Origin: an uncultured Candidatus Melainabacteria bacterium | GTDB taxonomy: Bacteria > Cyanobacteriota > Vampirovibrionia > Gastranaerophilales > Gastranaerophilaceae | DNA: 64,000 bases | NCBI GenBank assembly: GCA_947090755.1 | Contig: CAMUPF010000004.1 | Coordinates: forward strand, 37,274 to 101,273 | Direction of reading: 5' to 3' | Shown: positions 46,301 to 54,773 of the stretch, piece after piece | Position numbering within the stretch: position 1 is the first letter of the stretch | Layout: each line of letters opens with the position of its first letter | The notes under the pieces: generated by a model | Database searches by the model: none | The model's input: only the letters and a program-made list of their open reading frames with translations | What the model was told of the DNA's origin: nothing | Position numbers and translations under genes: made by a program

Positions 46301-46804
46301 ACAATCTGCGGTTTGATTACGACAACCCGTAAAATTCCAACTAAAAAAGATCCTTCAAAATTCCTCAAATTCATTACCATAGAAGATTTGTCAGGAAAAA
46401 TTGAAGTGATATGTTTCAATAATAAGCTTCAGGAATATGATTCGCTTCTTGAAACCGAGCAGCGTGTAATAATTTCCGGTAAAGTTAACCGCCGCGGGGA
46501 TGAAGATGGCGTTTCTCTCGTAGTTGACAGCGTTAAAACAATTGATAATTCTAATATTTTTAATATCGAACTGTTGGATGAATTTAAGTTTGAAGAACTC
46601 ATGTATATGAAAAGTTTCTTGAACGAGCATTCAGGTTCAGACCCTGTGACTGTTACCGTTAGTGATGAAACCGGAAAAGTGAAAATTTTGTCAAATTCTA
46701 ACTGCTGGGTGAACACTTCTAACGATTTAATTAATACACTAAAGGCTAAATTTTCCGGACGTATTGAAGTCAGCGTTCGTTCTATGGATTCAAAATTAGC
46801 ATAA
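43304..46804 (+). CDS. dnaE: DNA polymerase III subunit alpha
   Basis: Replicative polymerase, 1166 residues, DnaE1-like. The PHP domain starts at once (PLHVHSEYSLLDGAIR, near 7, with HVHSE and TDHGVMY metal ligands near 44). The polymerase core has PGRGSAAGSVVAYALEITDLDP near 366 and the catalytic MPDIDIDF near 404; then LFRPGPLESGMV, a helix-hairpin-helix region (GAFSNIEKSRKQLLE) and an OB domain (ATICGLITTTRKI, near 1005). A run of eight G at 43723-43730 lies inside the gene (Leu-Gly-Gly). An ATG nine nt downstream is an alternative start. Confidence 0.96.
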   Translation: MADMKYVPLHVHSEYSLLDGAIRVRDLCDFAKEHEMPAIAITDHGVMYSALELYVEAKERGVKPLIGCEFYVHDNDIHVKNAADNPLYHLVLIAKNNQGYQNLLKLVSIAWCEGFYHKPRINWELLKEYHEGLICSSACLGGEVLQYLLKGDEEKAKACAKQYQDMFGEDYYIELQDHGLEEQKRTNPLLIKIAQELGIKMIITNDSHYLRREDADAHDTLLCLQTNAFKDEENRFKFSNNEFYVKTATELRDSFKWMDSALFEECINNTVEIADKCHLIIEMGKAPLPHYEVPQGFTIESYLEHITYEGLKKRYGTIEDDIKKRVDYELSIINQMGFAAYFLITWDFIHYAKTNGIPVGPGRGSAAGSVVAYALEITDLDPVKHNLLFERFLNPERFTMPDIDIDFCIERRGEVIDYVTKKYGEDRVCQIITFSTYAAKAALKGVARVLRIPFAESNRLAALIPSEPKTHIDDALLPGMELRQLYDDDYQIVVDRDTGKTIGVKKLIDMAKAIEGMKCGTGTHAAGVIISHAPLNTIIPIQPSKDGIVQTGYPPHEVTEVLSLLKMDFLGLRNLTIIFKTLALIKKLRGEDIEINKIALDDKPTYEMLMQGDTDGVFQLESSGMKALVKRLKPDVFEDLGALVALFRPGPLESGMVDEFVDRKHGRKEIVYAHPLLEPVLKDTYGTIVYQEQIMQVFQVLADYTLGQADMVRRMMGKKKLEEMQKQKGKFIERSATHGMSKEDANTLFEQIEKFASYCFNRSHSAAYAFVSYQTAWLKCHYTIEYLSCLLSSVASDQDKTQLYIEEALKKGIKVLPPDINKSYSEFYPDGENIRFGLASIKQVGEAVVEAILKEREANGEFKSIYDFCKRVDPKCSNKRVLEGLIKAGAFSNIEKSRKQLLENLEYIVATASKENQAKALGQVSLFAGLGEDNDIGYEGFQLAGSDEEFDARQIQLFEKEFLGFYVTSHPLSSIRDKLPFLMTHKISELAELPNDKPATICGLITTTRKIPTKKDPSKFLKFITIEDLSGKIEVICFNNKLQEYDSLLETEQRVIISGKVNRRGDEDGVSLVVDSVKTIDNSNIFNIELLDEFKFEELMYMKSFLNEHSGSDPVTVTVSDETGKVKILSNSNCWVNTSNDLINTLKAKFSGRIEVSVRSMDSKLA

Positions 46805-47126
46805 CCGGTGCATGGCGTAAACCCTCGTTGTGTGCTGTTTTGTGCTGCCTTTGTCCTCATTTTTGCCTACATGAATTTGTTTACATGAAATTGCTTCCAA
46901 GAAGTCATGGAGATTTTATTGCCGACTTTTCAAAATTTTTGAATCCTATATACTACTTGTATTAAAGCAAATTGACAGTAAACCAAGGAACTTTTCATAT
47001 AAAATCCGATTATCTTAACAATGAGGATTTCTTAGAAATCCTCGCTTCTTTTAAAACGGGAAGTATTATTAATCTTTTTTAGTTATTTTTTGTTAAGCTG
47101 GTAGTAGTATGAAAAAGAGGTAAAAG
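46805..47126 (+). promoter_or_regulatory. Gap between dnaE and the phage-like cassette, with promoter and hairpin
   Basis: 322 nt without a convincing gene. TTGACA (46972-46977), 18-nt spacer and CATATA (46996-47001; TATAAA overlaps) form a plausible promoter for the cassette. Downstream, GAGGATTTC (47023-47031), loop TTA, GAAATCCTC (47035-47043) and then GCTTCTTTT make a possible attenuator or the late terminator of dnaE. Two imperfect copies of TACATGAATT-like sequence occur at about 46867-46892. No att-like direct repeat with the right end (near 56390) is apparent by eye. Confidence 0.5.
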
Positions 47127-47360
47127 ATGAAATTAACACCGCAAGAACGTATTGTTATGGCGTATATTGTGCTGGGTTTGTCTGATAAAGAAATCGGGCA
47201 GAAAATGAAAATAGCGTATTCGACAGTACGAACATACGTGGATAGAGGTATCTTGAAATTAGGAGCCAAAAACAGAGTACATGCCGGTTTTAAGTATCTA
47301 ATTTATCAAACTCCTGAAGTTTACTTGCAGACCATAAAAGAACTGCAAGAGGTTTTATGA
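47127..47360 (+). CDS. LuxR/GerE-type HTH protein (77 aa)
   Basis: Consists almost only of a GerE helix-turn-helix: LTPQERIVMAYIVLGLSDKEIG, MKIAYSTVRTYVDRG recognition helix (residues about 28-42), and ILKLGAKNRVHA. No receiver or ligand domain, so it may act constitutively or as a co-factor of another protein. GAGG precedes the ATG. It overlaps the amidase by 4 nt (ATGA) and heads the cassette, so control of cassette expression is a reasonable guess. Confidence 0.82.
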   Translation: MKLTPQERIVMAYIVLGLSDKEIGQKMKIAYSTVRTYVDRGILKLGAKNRVHAGFKYLIYQTPEVYLQTIKELQEVL

Positions 47361-47845
47361 AACGAATAATTTTACACTGGACAGCCGGAAAACACAAGCC
47401 AAATCAAATAGATATCGAACATTATCATTTTTTAGTAGATGGTGAAGGAAACGTTTTGAACGGAAAGTTTCCTGTAGAGGCTAACGAAATTTGCCGACCG
47501 GGTCGTTACGCTATGCACACCGGCGGCGGGAATACCGGTTCAATTGGTGTTTCTATGTGCGCTATGCTGGGTTTTATTGACTCAAAAAGAGCGGGTAATT
47601 ATCCTGTTACAGCAGTGCAATTTGAACGCACAATGAAACTCTGTGCCGAACTTTTGAAAAAATATAAATTAGAACTTTCACCTGAAACCTTGCTTACGCA
47701 CTATGAATTCGGACAAAAACACAAAAACACAACAAGTTACGGCAAGATTGATGTTATTCACATCCCGCCGTATCCGTGGGTTAAGCGTGAGGATTGCGGT
47801 GCATTTATCAGAGCAAAGGTGAAGTGGTACTTAGAGCGGCTTTAA
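47357..47845 (+). CDS. N-acetylmuramoyl-L-alanine amidase (endolysin-like)
   Basis: Cleaves the sugar-peptide bond of peptidoglycan. The 162 residues form a single amidase_2/PGRP domain: IILHWTAG (His near 7, zinc ligand), HTGGGNTGSIGVSMCAM (near 54-70), THYEFG (near 115) and YGKIDVIHIPP (near 131), which matches the KxD region near the third ligand. No signal peptide or wall-binding domain, as in T7 lysozyme-like endolysins that need a holin. Coupled to the HTH gene. Confidence 0.87.
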   Translation: MKRIILHWTAGKHKPNQIDIEHYHFLVDGEGNVLNGKFPVEANEICRPGRYAMHTGGGNTGSIGVSMCAMLGFIDSKRAGNYPVTAVQFERTMKLCAELLKKYKLELSPETLLTHYEFGQKHKNTTSYGKIDVIHIPPYPWVKREDCGAFIRAKVKWYLERL

Positions 47846-47866
47846 TAAAATTTTTGGGGGAGGAAA

Positions 47867-49390
47867 ATGGAAATAGCTTATTACAATCTTTCTGGGGGGA
47901 TTAACCAGAGTCTTACAAAAACAGAATTAGGCGTTGATACAAAAAGAATGTACTGGGTCGATTCTAAAAATATTGAACTGTTAAAAAGTAATGGTATTAA
48001 AAAACAAAATGGTAATGCAATTTACTGCGAATTGCCGGAAAAAGAACCTATTACAGGATTGCATCAGTTTACGTATAAAGATTCTTATAAACTTGTTGTC
48101 ACTACTGACAGCGGTAAAGTCTATATTTACGACGAAGAAAAAAATACTTTTACCGAAACAACATTAGTTTTGACAGGTAAAAAACCTGTGTTTAGAAACT
48201 TTCTTAACGGTTTTTTGATTATGACCGAATCAGATAAAATGCGTTATATCAAGAATGATGAAACTTATACCGTTGTAGATTGCGGGTTGAAAACTTTGAC
48301 CGGTGAAGATTTGACCGACGGGCTTATTACAACCTATAAAGGCCGTGTGTGGGTCGCAAAGGGCTCAACAATATATTATTCCGCGTTAGGTACTTACAAT
48401 AATTTTACCGAAGAACACGATGCAGGTTATATTAATGACTTCCATACCAATACCGATGTTATTACCGGTATCGCAGAATACAAAGATTATCTTGCAATTT
48501 ACAAGAAAAATCAGGTTTATCTTCTTATTGGAACATCTCCTGACGATTTTGCGATTCAACTTTTTGCCGATAAAGGTACAAAGGCCCAGCGTTCTCTTGT
48601 AAATGTCGATAACAGACAGTTTTTTCTCTCTCATAGCGGGATTTTTTCACTGGAGGAGGCCGGCGTTCTTTTACAAATCCATGTTGGCTCTGAAATTTCT
48701 CAGAAAATTAAGCCGGAATTTGAGTTCCTTGATGAGAGCCGCTTTGCGGAAAGTATTTGTTTGCATTATGAACGTCGCGGACAGATGTGGTATTTTATGC
48801 CATATACCGATGAACCTTATTTTAAAACAATATGGATTAATGATTATGTTCTGAAACTCTGGTATAAGCGTGTGGTTCCGCAAAATGTTGTGGGCGCTTG
48901 TATGTTTAAGAATAATGTTCTTACATTCGATGATGAAGGGAATATTTATATCGAGGATTTTGGACGTGATTTTTGCGGGAAACCTATTGAGTTTTGCTGG
49001 AAATCTCCATTCCTCGCACTTAAAGACGCGCATCACAGAAAATTGATTGACGAATTTTATTTTGTTCTTGACTGCGAATATGACAACAATTTTAATTTTT
49101 GCGTCTATAAAAACTTTGATTCAGGATTCCCTGATGACAAAGAAATTGTACATAACATTAATTATGATCATTTGTTATGGGCCGATGAAACTACATCGGA
49201 CTATCTCCCGTGTAAATGGGCAGCAGAAGGTGCGTTGGTACCTATTTGGTCTGTTAATTCCGAAACACTGGAGAAAGTCGAGATCTCTGAAAGCAATTAT
49301 GCCGTACAAATTTGCGTTGAAGGCTCTGAAATTTCCCATAACTGCGGTATTATCGGGCTGCAATTCAGAGAAATTTTTAACGACGATTAA
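47867..49390 (+). CDS. Phage tail hub/stabilisation protein, P22 gp10-like
   Basis: A 507-residue protein of repeated beta strands with aromatic-rich phrases at regular spacing (LHQFTYKDSYKLVVTTDSG, GIAEYKDYLAIYKKNQVYLL, NNVLTFDDEGNIYIEDFG), suggestive of a beta-propeller. The start YYNLSGGINQSLT and the content resemble packaged-DNA stabilisation proteins of podoviruses. It likely closes the portal channel below the adaptor. GGGGGAGG precedes the ATG. The identification rests on pattern and neighbours, not on a decisive motif. Confidence 0.6.
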   Translation: MEIAYYNLSGGINQSLTKTELGVDTKRMYWVDSKNIELLKSNGIKKQNGNAIYCELPEKEPITGLHQFTYKDSYKLVVTTDSGKVYIYDEEKNTFTETTLVLTGKKPVFRNFLNGFLIMTESDKMRYIKNDETYTVVDCGLKTLTGEDLTDGLITTYKGRVWVAKGSTIYYSALGTYNNFTEEHDAGYINDFHTNTDVITGIAEYKDYLAIYKKNQVYLLIGTSPDDFAIQLFADKGTKAQRSLVNVDNRQFFLSHSGIFSLEEAGVLLQIHVGSEISQKIKPEFEFLDESRFAESICLHYERRGQMWYFMPYTDEPYFKTIWINDYVLKLWYKRVVPQNVVGACMFKNNVLTFDDEGNIYIEDFGRDFCGKPIEFCWKSPFLALKDAHHRKLIDEFYFVLDCEYDNNFNFCVYKNFDSGFPDDKEIVHNINYDHLLWADETTSDYLPCKWAAEGALVPIWSVNSETLEKVEISESNYAVQICVEGSEISHNCGIIGLQFREIFNDD

Positions 49391-49449
49391 TTTAAATCCA
49401 CTCATTTTTTATTACATATTACACTATTTAAACGAAAGGAAATGTGAAA

Positions 49450-50358
49450 ATGTCAGAAAACACAACACCAACAAACTCTTATGCTGCTTTTATTCCTGAA
49501 ATTTGGAGTAAAAAACTGTCTAACATGTTAGACAAAAAATGCGTTATGATGCAATGCGTTAACAGAAACTATGAAGGTGAAATCTCTCAACAGGGTGATA
49601 AGGTTAAAATTATTACACCTGCGGCGGTTTCTATTTCAACATTAGGTACAGCCGGTATTACGTATAGCGAACTTGAACCAACTTCTCAAGAACTCGTGAT
49701 TGACCAGAAAAAATTCTTTGCGTTCAAGATTAATGACGTTGCGTCAGTTCAGGCAAACTCTAACATTATGGAAGCACACCTTGAAAACGCACGTAAAGCA
49801 ATTGAACAGGTTCAAGACGCATACTTGTTATCTCAACACGTAAACGTTACGGCTGCAAATACAGTCGGTTCTGACGCTGCGGCTATCACTCTTGATAAAA
49901 CAACTATCTACAAATATTTTGTTGAACTTGCTATGAAACTGAAAAATTCAGACGCTGTAGGTAACGGTCAACGCCCTTGGGTTGTTATTAACCCGCTGGT
50001 TGAATCTTACTTGTTGCAAAGTTCTGAGTTTATCGGTGCGCACAATGTTGCAGACCAAACATTAAGAGATGGAGCAATCGGCAGAATCGCAGGTATGGAT
50101 GTCCTTGTAACAACTAACCTTACTGAAACAGATGGCAAAATTTATGTTCTTGCCGGTACCAATGAAGCAATTACATTCGCGTCACAGCTTGCTAAAATCG
50201 AAACATTACGTGATAAAGATTCATTCTCTGATTTAGTAAGAGGCTTATATTTATACGGCGCTAAAACAGTTCAACCTGCTGCACTTGCAAAAATGATTGT
50301 AAGTACTTCTTCAGCAGCAACTCCTCCAGCGCAAACACCTTCTAATCCAACATCATAG
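49450..50358 (+). CDS. Major capsid protein, P22 coat-like
   Basis: 302 residues with features of HK97-fold coat proteins: an N-terminal FIPEIWSKKLSNMLDKKCVM segment, the QQGDKVKIITPAA strand, the FFAFKINDVASVQANSN strand and long spine helix (AHLENARKAIEQVQDAYLL), then PWVVINPLVESYLL and GRIAGMDVLVTTNL. The last 20 residues are Ala/Pro/Thr-rich. Codon choice is biased to a small set, as in highly expressed genes. AAAGGA lies upstream of the ATG at 49450. Scaffold-like and adaptor genes follow, which is not the usual order. Confidence 0.85.
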   Translation: MSENTTPTNSYAAFIPEIWSKKLSNMLDKKCVMMQCVNRNYEGEISQQGDKVKIITPAAVSISTLGTAGITYSELEPTSQELVIDQKKFFAFKINDVASVQANSNIMEAHLENARKAIEQVQDAYLLSQHVNVTAANTVGSDAAAITLDKTTIYKYFVELAMKLKNSDAVGNGQRPWVVINPLVESYLLQSSEFIGAHNVADQTLRDGAIGRIAGMDVLVTTNLTETDGKIYVLAGTNEAITFASQLAKIETLRDKDSFSDLVRGLYLYGAKTVQPAALAKMIVSTSSAATPPAQTPSNPTS

Positions 50359-50372
50359 TAGGGAGGGGATAT

Positions 50373-50618
50373 ATGTTGTTAAATTTAAAAAATAAGATTC
50401 TGGAACTAGCCAAAGAAGCAGTTACAATCGTTGAAGAAACACTTCGCGGAGAGGATGGTAAAAAAAAGAAAATCGCTGCGGTAAAGTATGTTGTAACTCA
50501 TCTCCCTGTTCCATCTTATGTCAGATATATACTGGGGTTTGTTCTCTCCGTATTTATCGACAGTGCTGTTGAAGTTGCGGTGGATTATATGAAAAACCGC
50601 GAAGTAGTTGAGGTATAA
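50373..50618 (+). CDS. Probable holin (LLH-like)
   Basis: 81 residues: an amphipathic first half (ELAKEAVTIVEETLRG), a basic turn (EDGKKKKIAAVKYVVTHL) and one hydrophobic segment (YVRYILGFVLSVFIDSAVEVAV, written here as its core from YILGF to EVAV). Size and order agree with LLH-type holins, which let the amidase reach the wall. A scaffold accessory role is possible. Lies directly after the coat gene. Confidence 0.5.
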   Translation: MLLNLKNKILELAKEAVTIVEETLRGEDGKKKKIAAVKYVVTHLPVPSYVRYILGFVLSVFIDSAVEVAVDYMKNREVVEV

Positions 50619-50621
50619 CAA

Positions 50622-51299
50622 ATGAACAAACAAAATTTAATAAACAATTTAACAAGGGATTCATTAGGAGCCGTGACTCAAAATCAGGCAGAATTACCTT
50701 TAGATAATGCTGGCACGAGAGGTGCCTTGCCGCAGGAGTCGGCTGATGTTGAAAAATTGATCGAAAATGATATGAATGTCATCAGATCTTTAATGGGAAT
50801 GGGTGTTGTTACTCGTGAACAAGGACAAAATTTAATGAAACAAGTTATACAAAATGCGTACAATAGTATTACACAACAACGCGATGTACAACCACAATCT
50901 CCTTCTCCGTATGCTGCGTCTGCGCAAAACGCTCTTGAGGAATTTTCTCATACTAATCCGAACTTTTTTAAAGGAGCCGGTAGAGAAGATATGCTTGCTT
51001 ATCTTAAAAATTCTAACGGAAATTTTGACAAAGATGAACTCTTGCAAATGTCTAAACTCGTTGAAAAAATTGAACAAAACGCGGTTGATAGATATTTGAA
51101 AAAAATTGAGTACGGAAAAACATTAAATGACGAAAACGCAATCGCTAAGCAAAGGTTGACGGCTAATGCCCAGAATTCCAATGCTGCCGATAACAATATG
51201 GTTTTTACCCGTGCTCAAATCGGCAAAATGAGTGGAGATGAATTTGCCCGCTACGAATCTGCTATTATGGATCAACTTAAAAAAGGGTTGATTAAGTAG
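50622..51299 (+). CDS. Scaffold-like helical virion protein
   Basis: 225 residues, polar and nearly all helical, with a Gln/Asn/Ser/Pro-rich disordered middle (QQRDVQPQSPSPYAA). The C-terminal end MSGDEFARYESAIMDQLKKG is a small basic helix pair like the coat-binding tail of phage scaffolding proteins. No signal peptide or enzymatic motif. Scaffolding is the best guess from composition and neighbours (coat upstream, adaptor downstream); it could instead be an internal or ejection protein. Confidence 0.5.
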   Translation: MNKQNLINNLTRDSLGAVTQNQAELPLDNAGTRGALPQESADVEKLIENDMNVIRSLMGMGVVTREQGQNLMKQVIQNAYNSITQQRDVQPQSPSPYAASAQNALEEFSHTNPNFFKGAGREDMLAYLKNSNGNFDKDELLQMSKLVEKIEQNAVDRYLKKIEYGKTLNDENAIAKQRLTANAQNSNAADNNMVFTRAQIGKMSGDEFARYESAIMDQLKKGLIK

Positions 51300-51365
51300 G
51301 TAAATTCTTTGTGTTGGGTGAGGGGATCCTTCCCCTCTCTCATCACAAATCTTAGAGGAGTATTT

Positions 51366-52010
51366 ATGAATTTTTTAGAGATTATTAACAAATGTCTGGT
51401 TGAACTTAATTACAAACCGGTCAATGCATTCGAAGAATTAACGAAAAATGAACATAAAAAGATTATGAACATTTTGAATGTGCTGAATTCCGAAGTTTGT
51501 CAGTATACCAGATGGAATTTCCTTATTCGAAAAGCCACGCTTTCTCTTCCGGTAGGGTGTGCAGAAATTGACAATACAATTAACGGTAGAATTTCGCAAG
51601 TGTTGATTGATTCACAAAGTTTTGACTACACAGAGCATGCCGGACAAATACTTAACGGAAAATTTAAAGGAAGAAACTTTTATTCCTGCTATAATGGTAA
51701 AATTATTTTTTCCAGAACATTTGATGAACCGAAGAATGTTGAGGTTATTTATTACACATTCGATACAACGTTGGATTCTGCGGGCAAAGAGAAAGATGTT
51801 ATTGAGTTTGCAACGGATGAATCATTACTGCCTATGCCGTTTGTAGAGCCGATTCTGGTTTTTGGAACATGTATGCGCTTAAAAGGAAATCCGCAGCATA
51901 TAAGATTTAATTACTGGTTAAGCATGTATAAAGACGCGCTTGCAAATATGGTTTCGCGCTGTTGTATTGACGCGGGGTTTGCACCTTCTATGAAATTATA
52001 TCGTAGGTAG
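51366..52010 (+). CDS. Head-tail adaptor-like protein (T7 gp11/P22 gp4-like)
   Basis: 214 residues. The start MNFLEIINKCLVELNYKPVN followed by a helical region ending SEVCQYTRWNFL matches the start of podoviral adaptor/tail tubular A proteins, where an N-terminal helix bundle docks to the portal. The remainder is beta-rich (KIIFSRTFDEPKNVEVIYY). AGAGGAG six nt upstream supports this ATG over an earlier in-frame start at 51309. Last gene before a 260-nt gap. Confidence 0.62.
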   Translation: MNFLEIINKCLVELNYKPVNAFEELTKNEHKKIMNILNVLNSEVCQYTRWNFLIRKATLSLPVGCAEIDNTINGRISQVLIDSQSFDYTEHAGQILNGKFKGRNFYSCYNGKIIFSRTFDEPKNVEVIYYTFDTTLDSAGKEKDVIEFATDESLLPMPFVEPILVFGTCMRLKGNPQHIRFNYWLSMYKDALANMVSRCCIDAGFAPSMKLYRR

Positions 52011-52274
52011 TTCTGCCGTCAAAAGCTCCTGACAAATTTTAAACGATTGCTCCGCAATCATAAAATTTGAAACGTCGCTGATATTATGTTTCGCGCCCTG
52101 CCAGCCTCGCTCCCGCGAGTCTGCTCCGGCGCTACACATCGGGCGAAGCCATAAAAAAAACAGGAAGTTTGTATTCCCCCTGTTAAGATTTACACTAGCC
52201 GAAATATAAATAGCATGTTTATTATACTACTTATATAGAAAAATATCAAATTATGTAAAGAAATTGAAATAAAA
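52011..52274. other. Structured gap inside the phage-like cassette
   Basis: 264 nt with no gene. It contains a hairpin with arms AAATTTTA/TAAAATTT and inner GATTGC/GCAATC (52034-52068), a GC-rich segment with CTCGC/GCGAG (near 52112-52125), and a terminator reading the minus strand (AACAGG/CCTGTT, 52159-52184, then eight T). No minus-strand gene exists upstream of that terminator. The GC-rich part looks unlike its surroundings and may be an inserted intergenic repeat. Confidence 0.5.
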
Positions 52275-52709
52275 ATGATGAAAAACGTTACAAATCAACA
52301 GAAAAAGTTTATTGAGGAATATATTAAAACCCTTGACGGAGAGGCTTCTTGCAGGTATGCGGGGTATAAAAGTCCGAATCTTAAAGAATTGTCAAATAAA
52401 ATGCTGGCGGATAAGAAAATTATCAACGCGATAAAAAAAGAACTGCTTTCGCGCATACCTTCTTTAAGGGTCGAAAAGGGATATATTGTTCAGAAACTGC
52501 TGCAAATTATAGAGTTTTCACTTGAGGAGGAAGACATTCTGGATAAAGAGGGCTCGTTTACTGGGAAACGTAAACTTCGGGATACTTCGACCGGCCTTAA
52601 AGCGCTTGAAAACCTTTGTAAACATCTGGGCTTTGGTAATGCACAGGACGATTCTTATAAAGAGGCCAAAATTATTACAATTTCCAATCTTGATGAAAAC
52701 AAACTATAA
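52275..52709 (+). CDS. Terminase small subunit
   Basis: Binds packaging sites on DNA and feeds the large terminase. The 144 residues match the Terminase_2 pattern: TNQQKKFIEEYIKTLDGEASCRYAGYKSP (in outline: FIEEY, then AxCxYAGY), NKMLADKKIINAIKKEL, and a C-terminal TGLKALENLCKHLGF. The N-terminal helix-turn-helix region (about 5-55) is the DNA-binding part. Two adjacent ATGs (52275 and 52278) are possible. It is separated from the large subunit by two genes, which is unusual. Confidence 0.85.
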   Translation: MMKNVTNQQKKFIEEYIKTLDGEASCRYAGYKSPNLKELSNKMLADKKIINAIKKELLSRIPSLRVEKGYIVQKLLQIIEFSLEEEDILDKEGSFTGKRKLRDTSTGLKALENLCKHLGFGNAQDDSYKEAKIITISNLDENKL

Positions 52710-52724
52710 AAAGAAAGGTTAAAA

Positions 52725-53090
52725 ATGAAAGATATTAATAATTCAGACATGGAAAAAATGCTGATAAGCGGAAAATCTATTGATGAACTGATACAAATGA
52801 AAATTCAGGAAGATTACAAATCTCTTCGCGAAGAGATTAAAAAAACTCCGAAAATTGAGAAAATTACGGACATTTCTAAAGTCCCGATGAGCCTGATTTT
52901 TTCTAAGGCCGCTGTTTATAAGGTTTTCAATAAAACGACCAGAACGGAAAGTCTTATAAACGGGATTCAGGCAGAATCAATGCTGGGACTTCAGGAATCG
53001 GTCAGAGATTTGCTTTTGGCCGGAAAAATTAAAGCTTTTGTTGCCGGTGATACTTATGTTGAATTTATGTATGTAAAAACCGCACAATAA
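52725..53090 (+). CDS. Unknown phage-cassette protein (121 aa)
   Basis: Mainly helical and charged; residues about 1-50 form an acidic/basic coiled segment (SGKSIDELIQMKIQEDYKSL), the second half is globular with a LLLAGKIKAFVAGDTYVEFMYV end. No family recognised. AAAGAAAGG precedes the ATG. Located between small terminase and portal with 15 and 9 nt gaps, so it is probably part of packaging or the head. Confidence 0.6.
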   Translation: MKDINNSDMEKMLISGKSIDELIQMKIQEDYKSLREEIKKTPKIEKITDISKVPMSLIFSKAAVYKVFNKTTRTESLINGIQAESMLGLQESVRDLLLAGKIKAFVAGDTYVEFMYVKTAQ

Positions 53091-53099
53091 GGAGGAAAA

Positions 53100-54752
53100 A
53101 TGCAATTAGAAACAGAAGATTTAACGGTTAAAATCAATGACCTTGAGGAAAGCCATCTTGTAGATAGGATTACAAGGAAGTTTGATAATTATGAGAATGC
53201 AAGGGCGTCACAGCTTTCAGATTTAGCGTCTGTGAGAAATGCTATTTATGAAGTAAAAGGTGCGCTTCACAGTGCGTGGGATTCTAAAGTGGAACTTCCG
53301 AATATGTACGAATTAGCCCAAACCCTTAAGGCTCATATTACACAGAATGTTTATTCGCATCCTGAAACGATGTTTGATGTTTCGGGAACGGATGAAGCGT
53401 CGCAGGAGTTCGCTAACAAACAAAAGGCTATGCTTGTAAAAACTTTTGAAGAAATGGATTTTGAAAGTGAACTTGAAAAAATTGTTGATGGTATCGTAGA
53501 AGCCGGTGAAGCAACGCTTTTTGTCGGCTGGGATACTAAAGTTAAGCGTACAAGAAGGGCTCAGACTTTTGAAGAAAAACTTCTTGATTTTAATAACAAG
53601 GGGTTTGTTATTGAAGAAAAAGTTGTTTATGACAACGCTAAAATTAAGTTTATCTGCCCCGAAGACTTTGTGTTTGACAAATATGACGCGGATAACTGGG
53701 ATAGTTGTTCAAAGATTTACAGAACTTTCAAGACTCTTGATGAAATTCGTTGTGATAAATCTAACAATTATTTAAACGATATTAAACTGGAAGAATTGAA
53801 AGGAGTGGTGGCAAAAAACACCAAACGGCCGACGTCGTTTGATAATAATAAATTGGAGGTTTTTGAATTTTTAGGTGATATTGAATTGCCGGATGGTAAA
53901 ACTTTAAAAAACTGGTTTATAACTGTTGCGGGTAGAAAACATATTATCCGTTTTGAAAGCAATCCGTTTGTGATAAATCCGTTTATCCACGCAAATATTA
54001 TTGAGAATCCTGCAACCGGCCGTGGAATTTCTCCTATCAGGGTGGCACTTGTGTTGAATGAGATTTCGTCAGAAATTTTAAACAAACAGCTTGACGCGCT
54101 TGCATTGACAATGAATCCGCCATATCTTGCACCGAAAGGATGTTTCCGCGGCCAGCAAAATATCAGTCCGGGAAAAATTATTGAATATGATGCAGCGTTA
54201 ATGCCGGTGACGCCGACGCCGTTGAACTTTGACAAGGCAATGGTTGGCTGGGATTTCTTGAATTATTTTAAAACAACGATTGAAAGTGCTACGGGTGTGT
54301 TTAAAAATATGGCCGGAAATATTCAGTCACAAGCCAGAACCGCAACAGAACTTAACTACTCTGCAACCGGTCAGGAATCACGTTTGAATATGATTTTAGA
54401 AGCGATAAACAGAAAAATTATTATTCCGGTTGTTGAAAAAACTGCTGATATTATCGCAAACTTTAAACTCGGTAAAGAAACTATTTCTGTAAACGAACAC
54501 GGTAAAACTTCATTCCTTGAAATTGATGATGAAATCAGAAATGCTAATTATATTTATCGTTACGGTGACAGAAAAGCAATTTTCGAACGTAAAAACAGGT
54601 TTAAAGAACTCTTTGAGGTTATTCAATCTTTTGCGGGAGTGGATGTGGTTGCGCAGAGTATAAACTGGATTGAATGTTTTAAGTTTGCGCTTGAACAGTA
54701 TGGAATCGAAAACGTAAATAACTTCTTATTGGAACAAGATACTTTTGAGTAA
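53100..54752 (+). CDS. Portal protein
   Basis: Twelve-fold ring through which DNA enters and leaves the head. The 550 residues have portal features: an N-terminal helical region ending LKAHITQNVYSHPETMFDV, a middle beta part with CPEDFVFDKYDADNWDSC (near 190), HANIIENPATGRGISPIRVALVLNE (near 300; long stem helix), PPYLAPKGC and TATELNYSATGQESRLNMILEAINRK (near 420). It resembles P22-like and related podoviral portals. AAGGAGG precedes the ATG. Confidence 0.85.
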   Translation: MQLETEDLTVKINDLEESHLVDRITRKFDNYENARASQLSDLASVRNAIYEVKGALHSAWDSKVELPNMYELAQTLKAHITQNVYSHPETMFDVSGTDEASQEFANKQKAMLVKTFEEMDFESELEKIVDGIVEAGEATLFVGWDTKVKRTRRAQTFEEKLLDFNNKGFVIEEKVVYDNAKIKFICPEDFVFDKYDADNWDSCSKIYRTFKTLDEIRCDKSNNYLNDIKLEELKGVVAKNTKRPTSFDNNKLEVFEFLGDIELPDGKTLKNWFITVAGRKHIIRFESNPFVINPFIHANIIENPATGRGISPIRVALVLNEISSEILNKQLDALALTMNPPYLAPKGCFRGQQNISPGKIIEYDAALMPVTPTPLNFDKAMVGWDFLNYFKTTIESATGVFKNMAGNIQSQARTATELNYSATGQESRLNMILEAINRKIIIPVVEKTADIIANFKLGKETISVNEHGKTSFLEIDDEIRNANYIYRYGDRKAIFERKNRFKELFEVIQSFAGVDVVAQSINWIECFKFALEQYGIENVNNFLLEQDTFE

Positions 54753-54773
54753 GTCTAAATCTGCTTATTTTTC

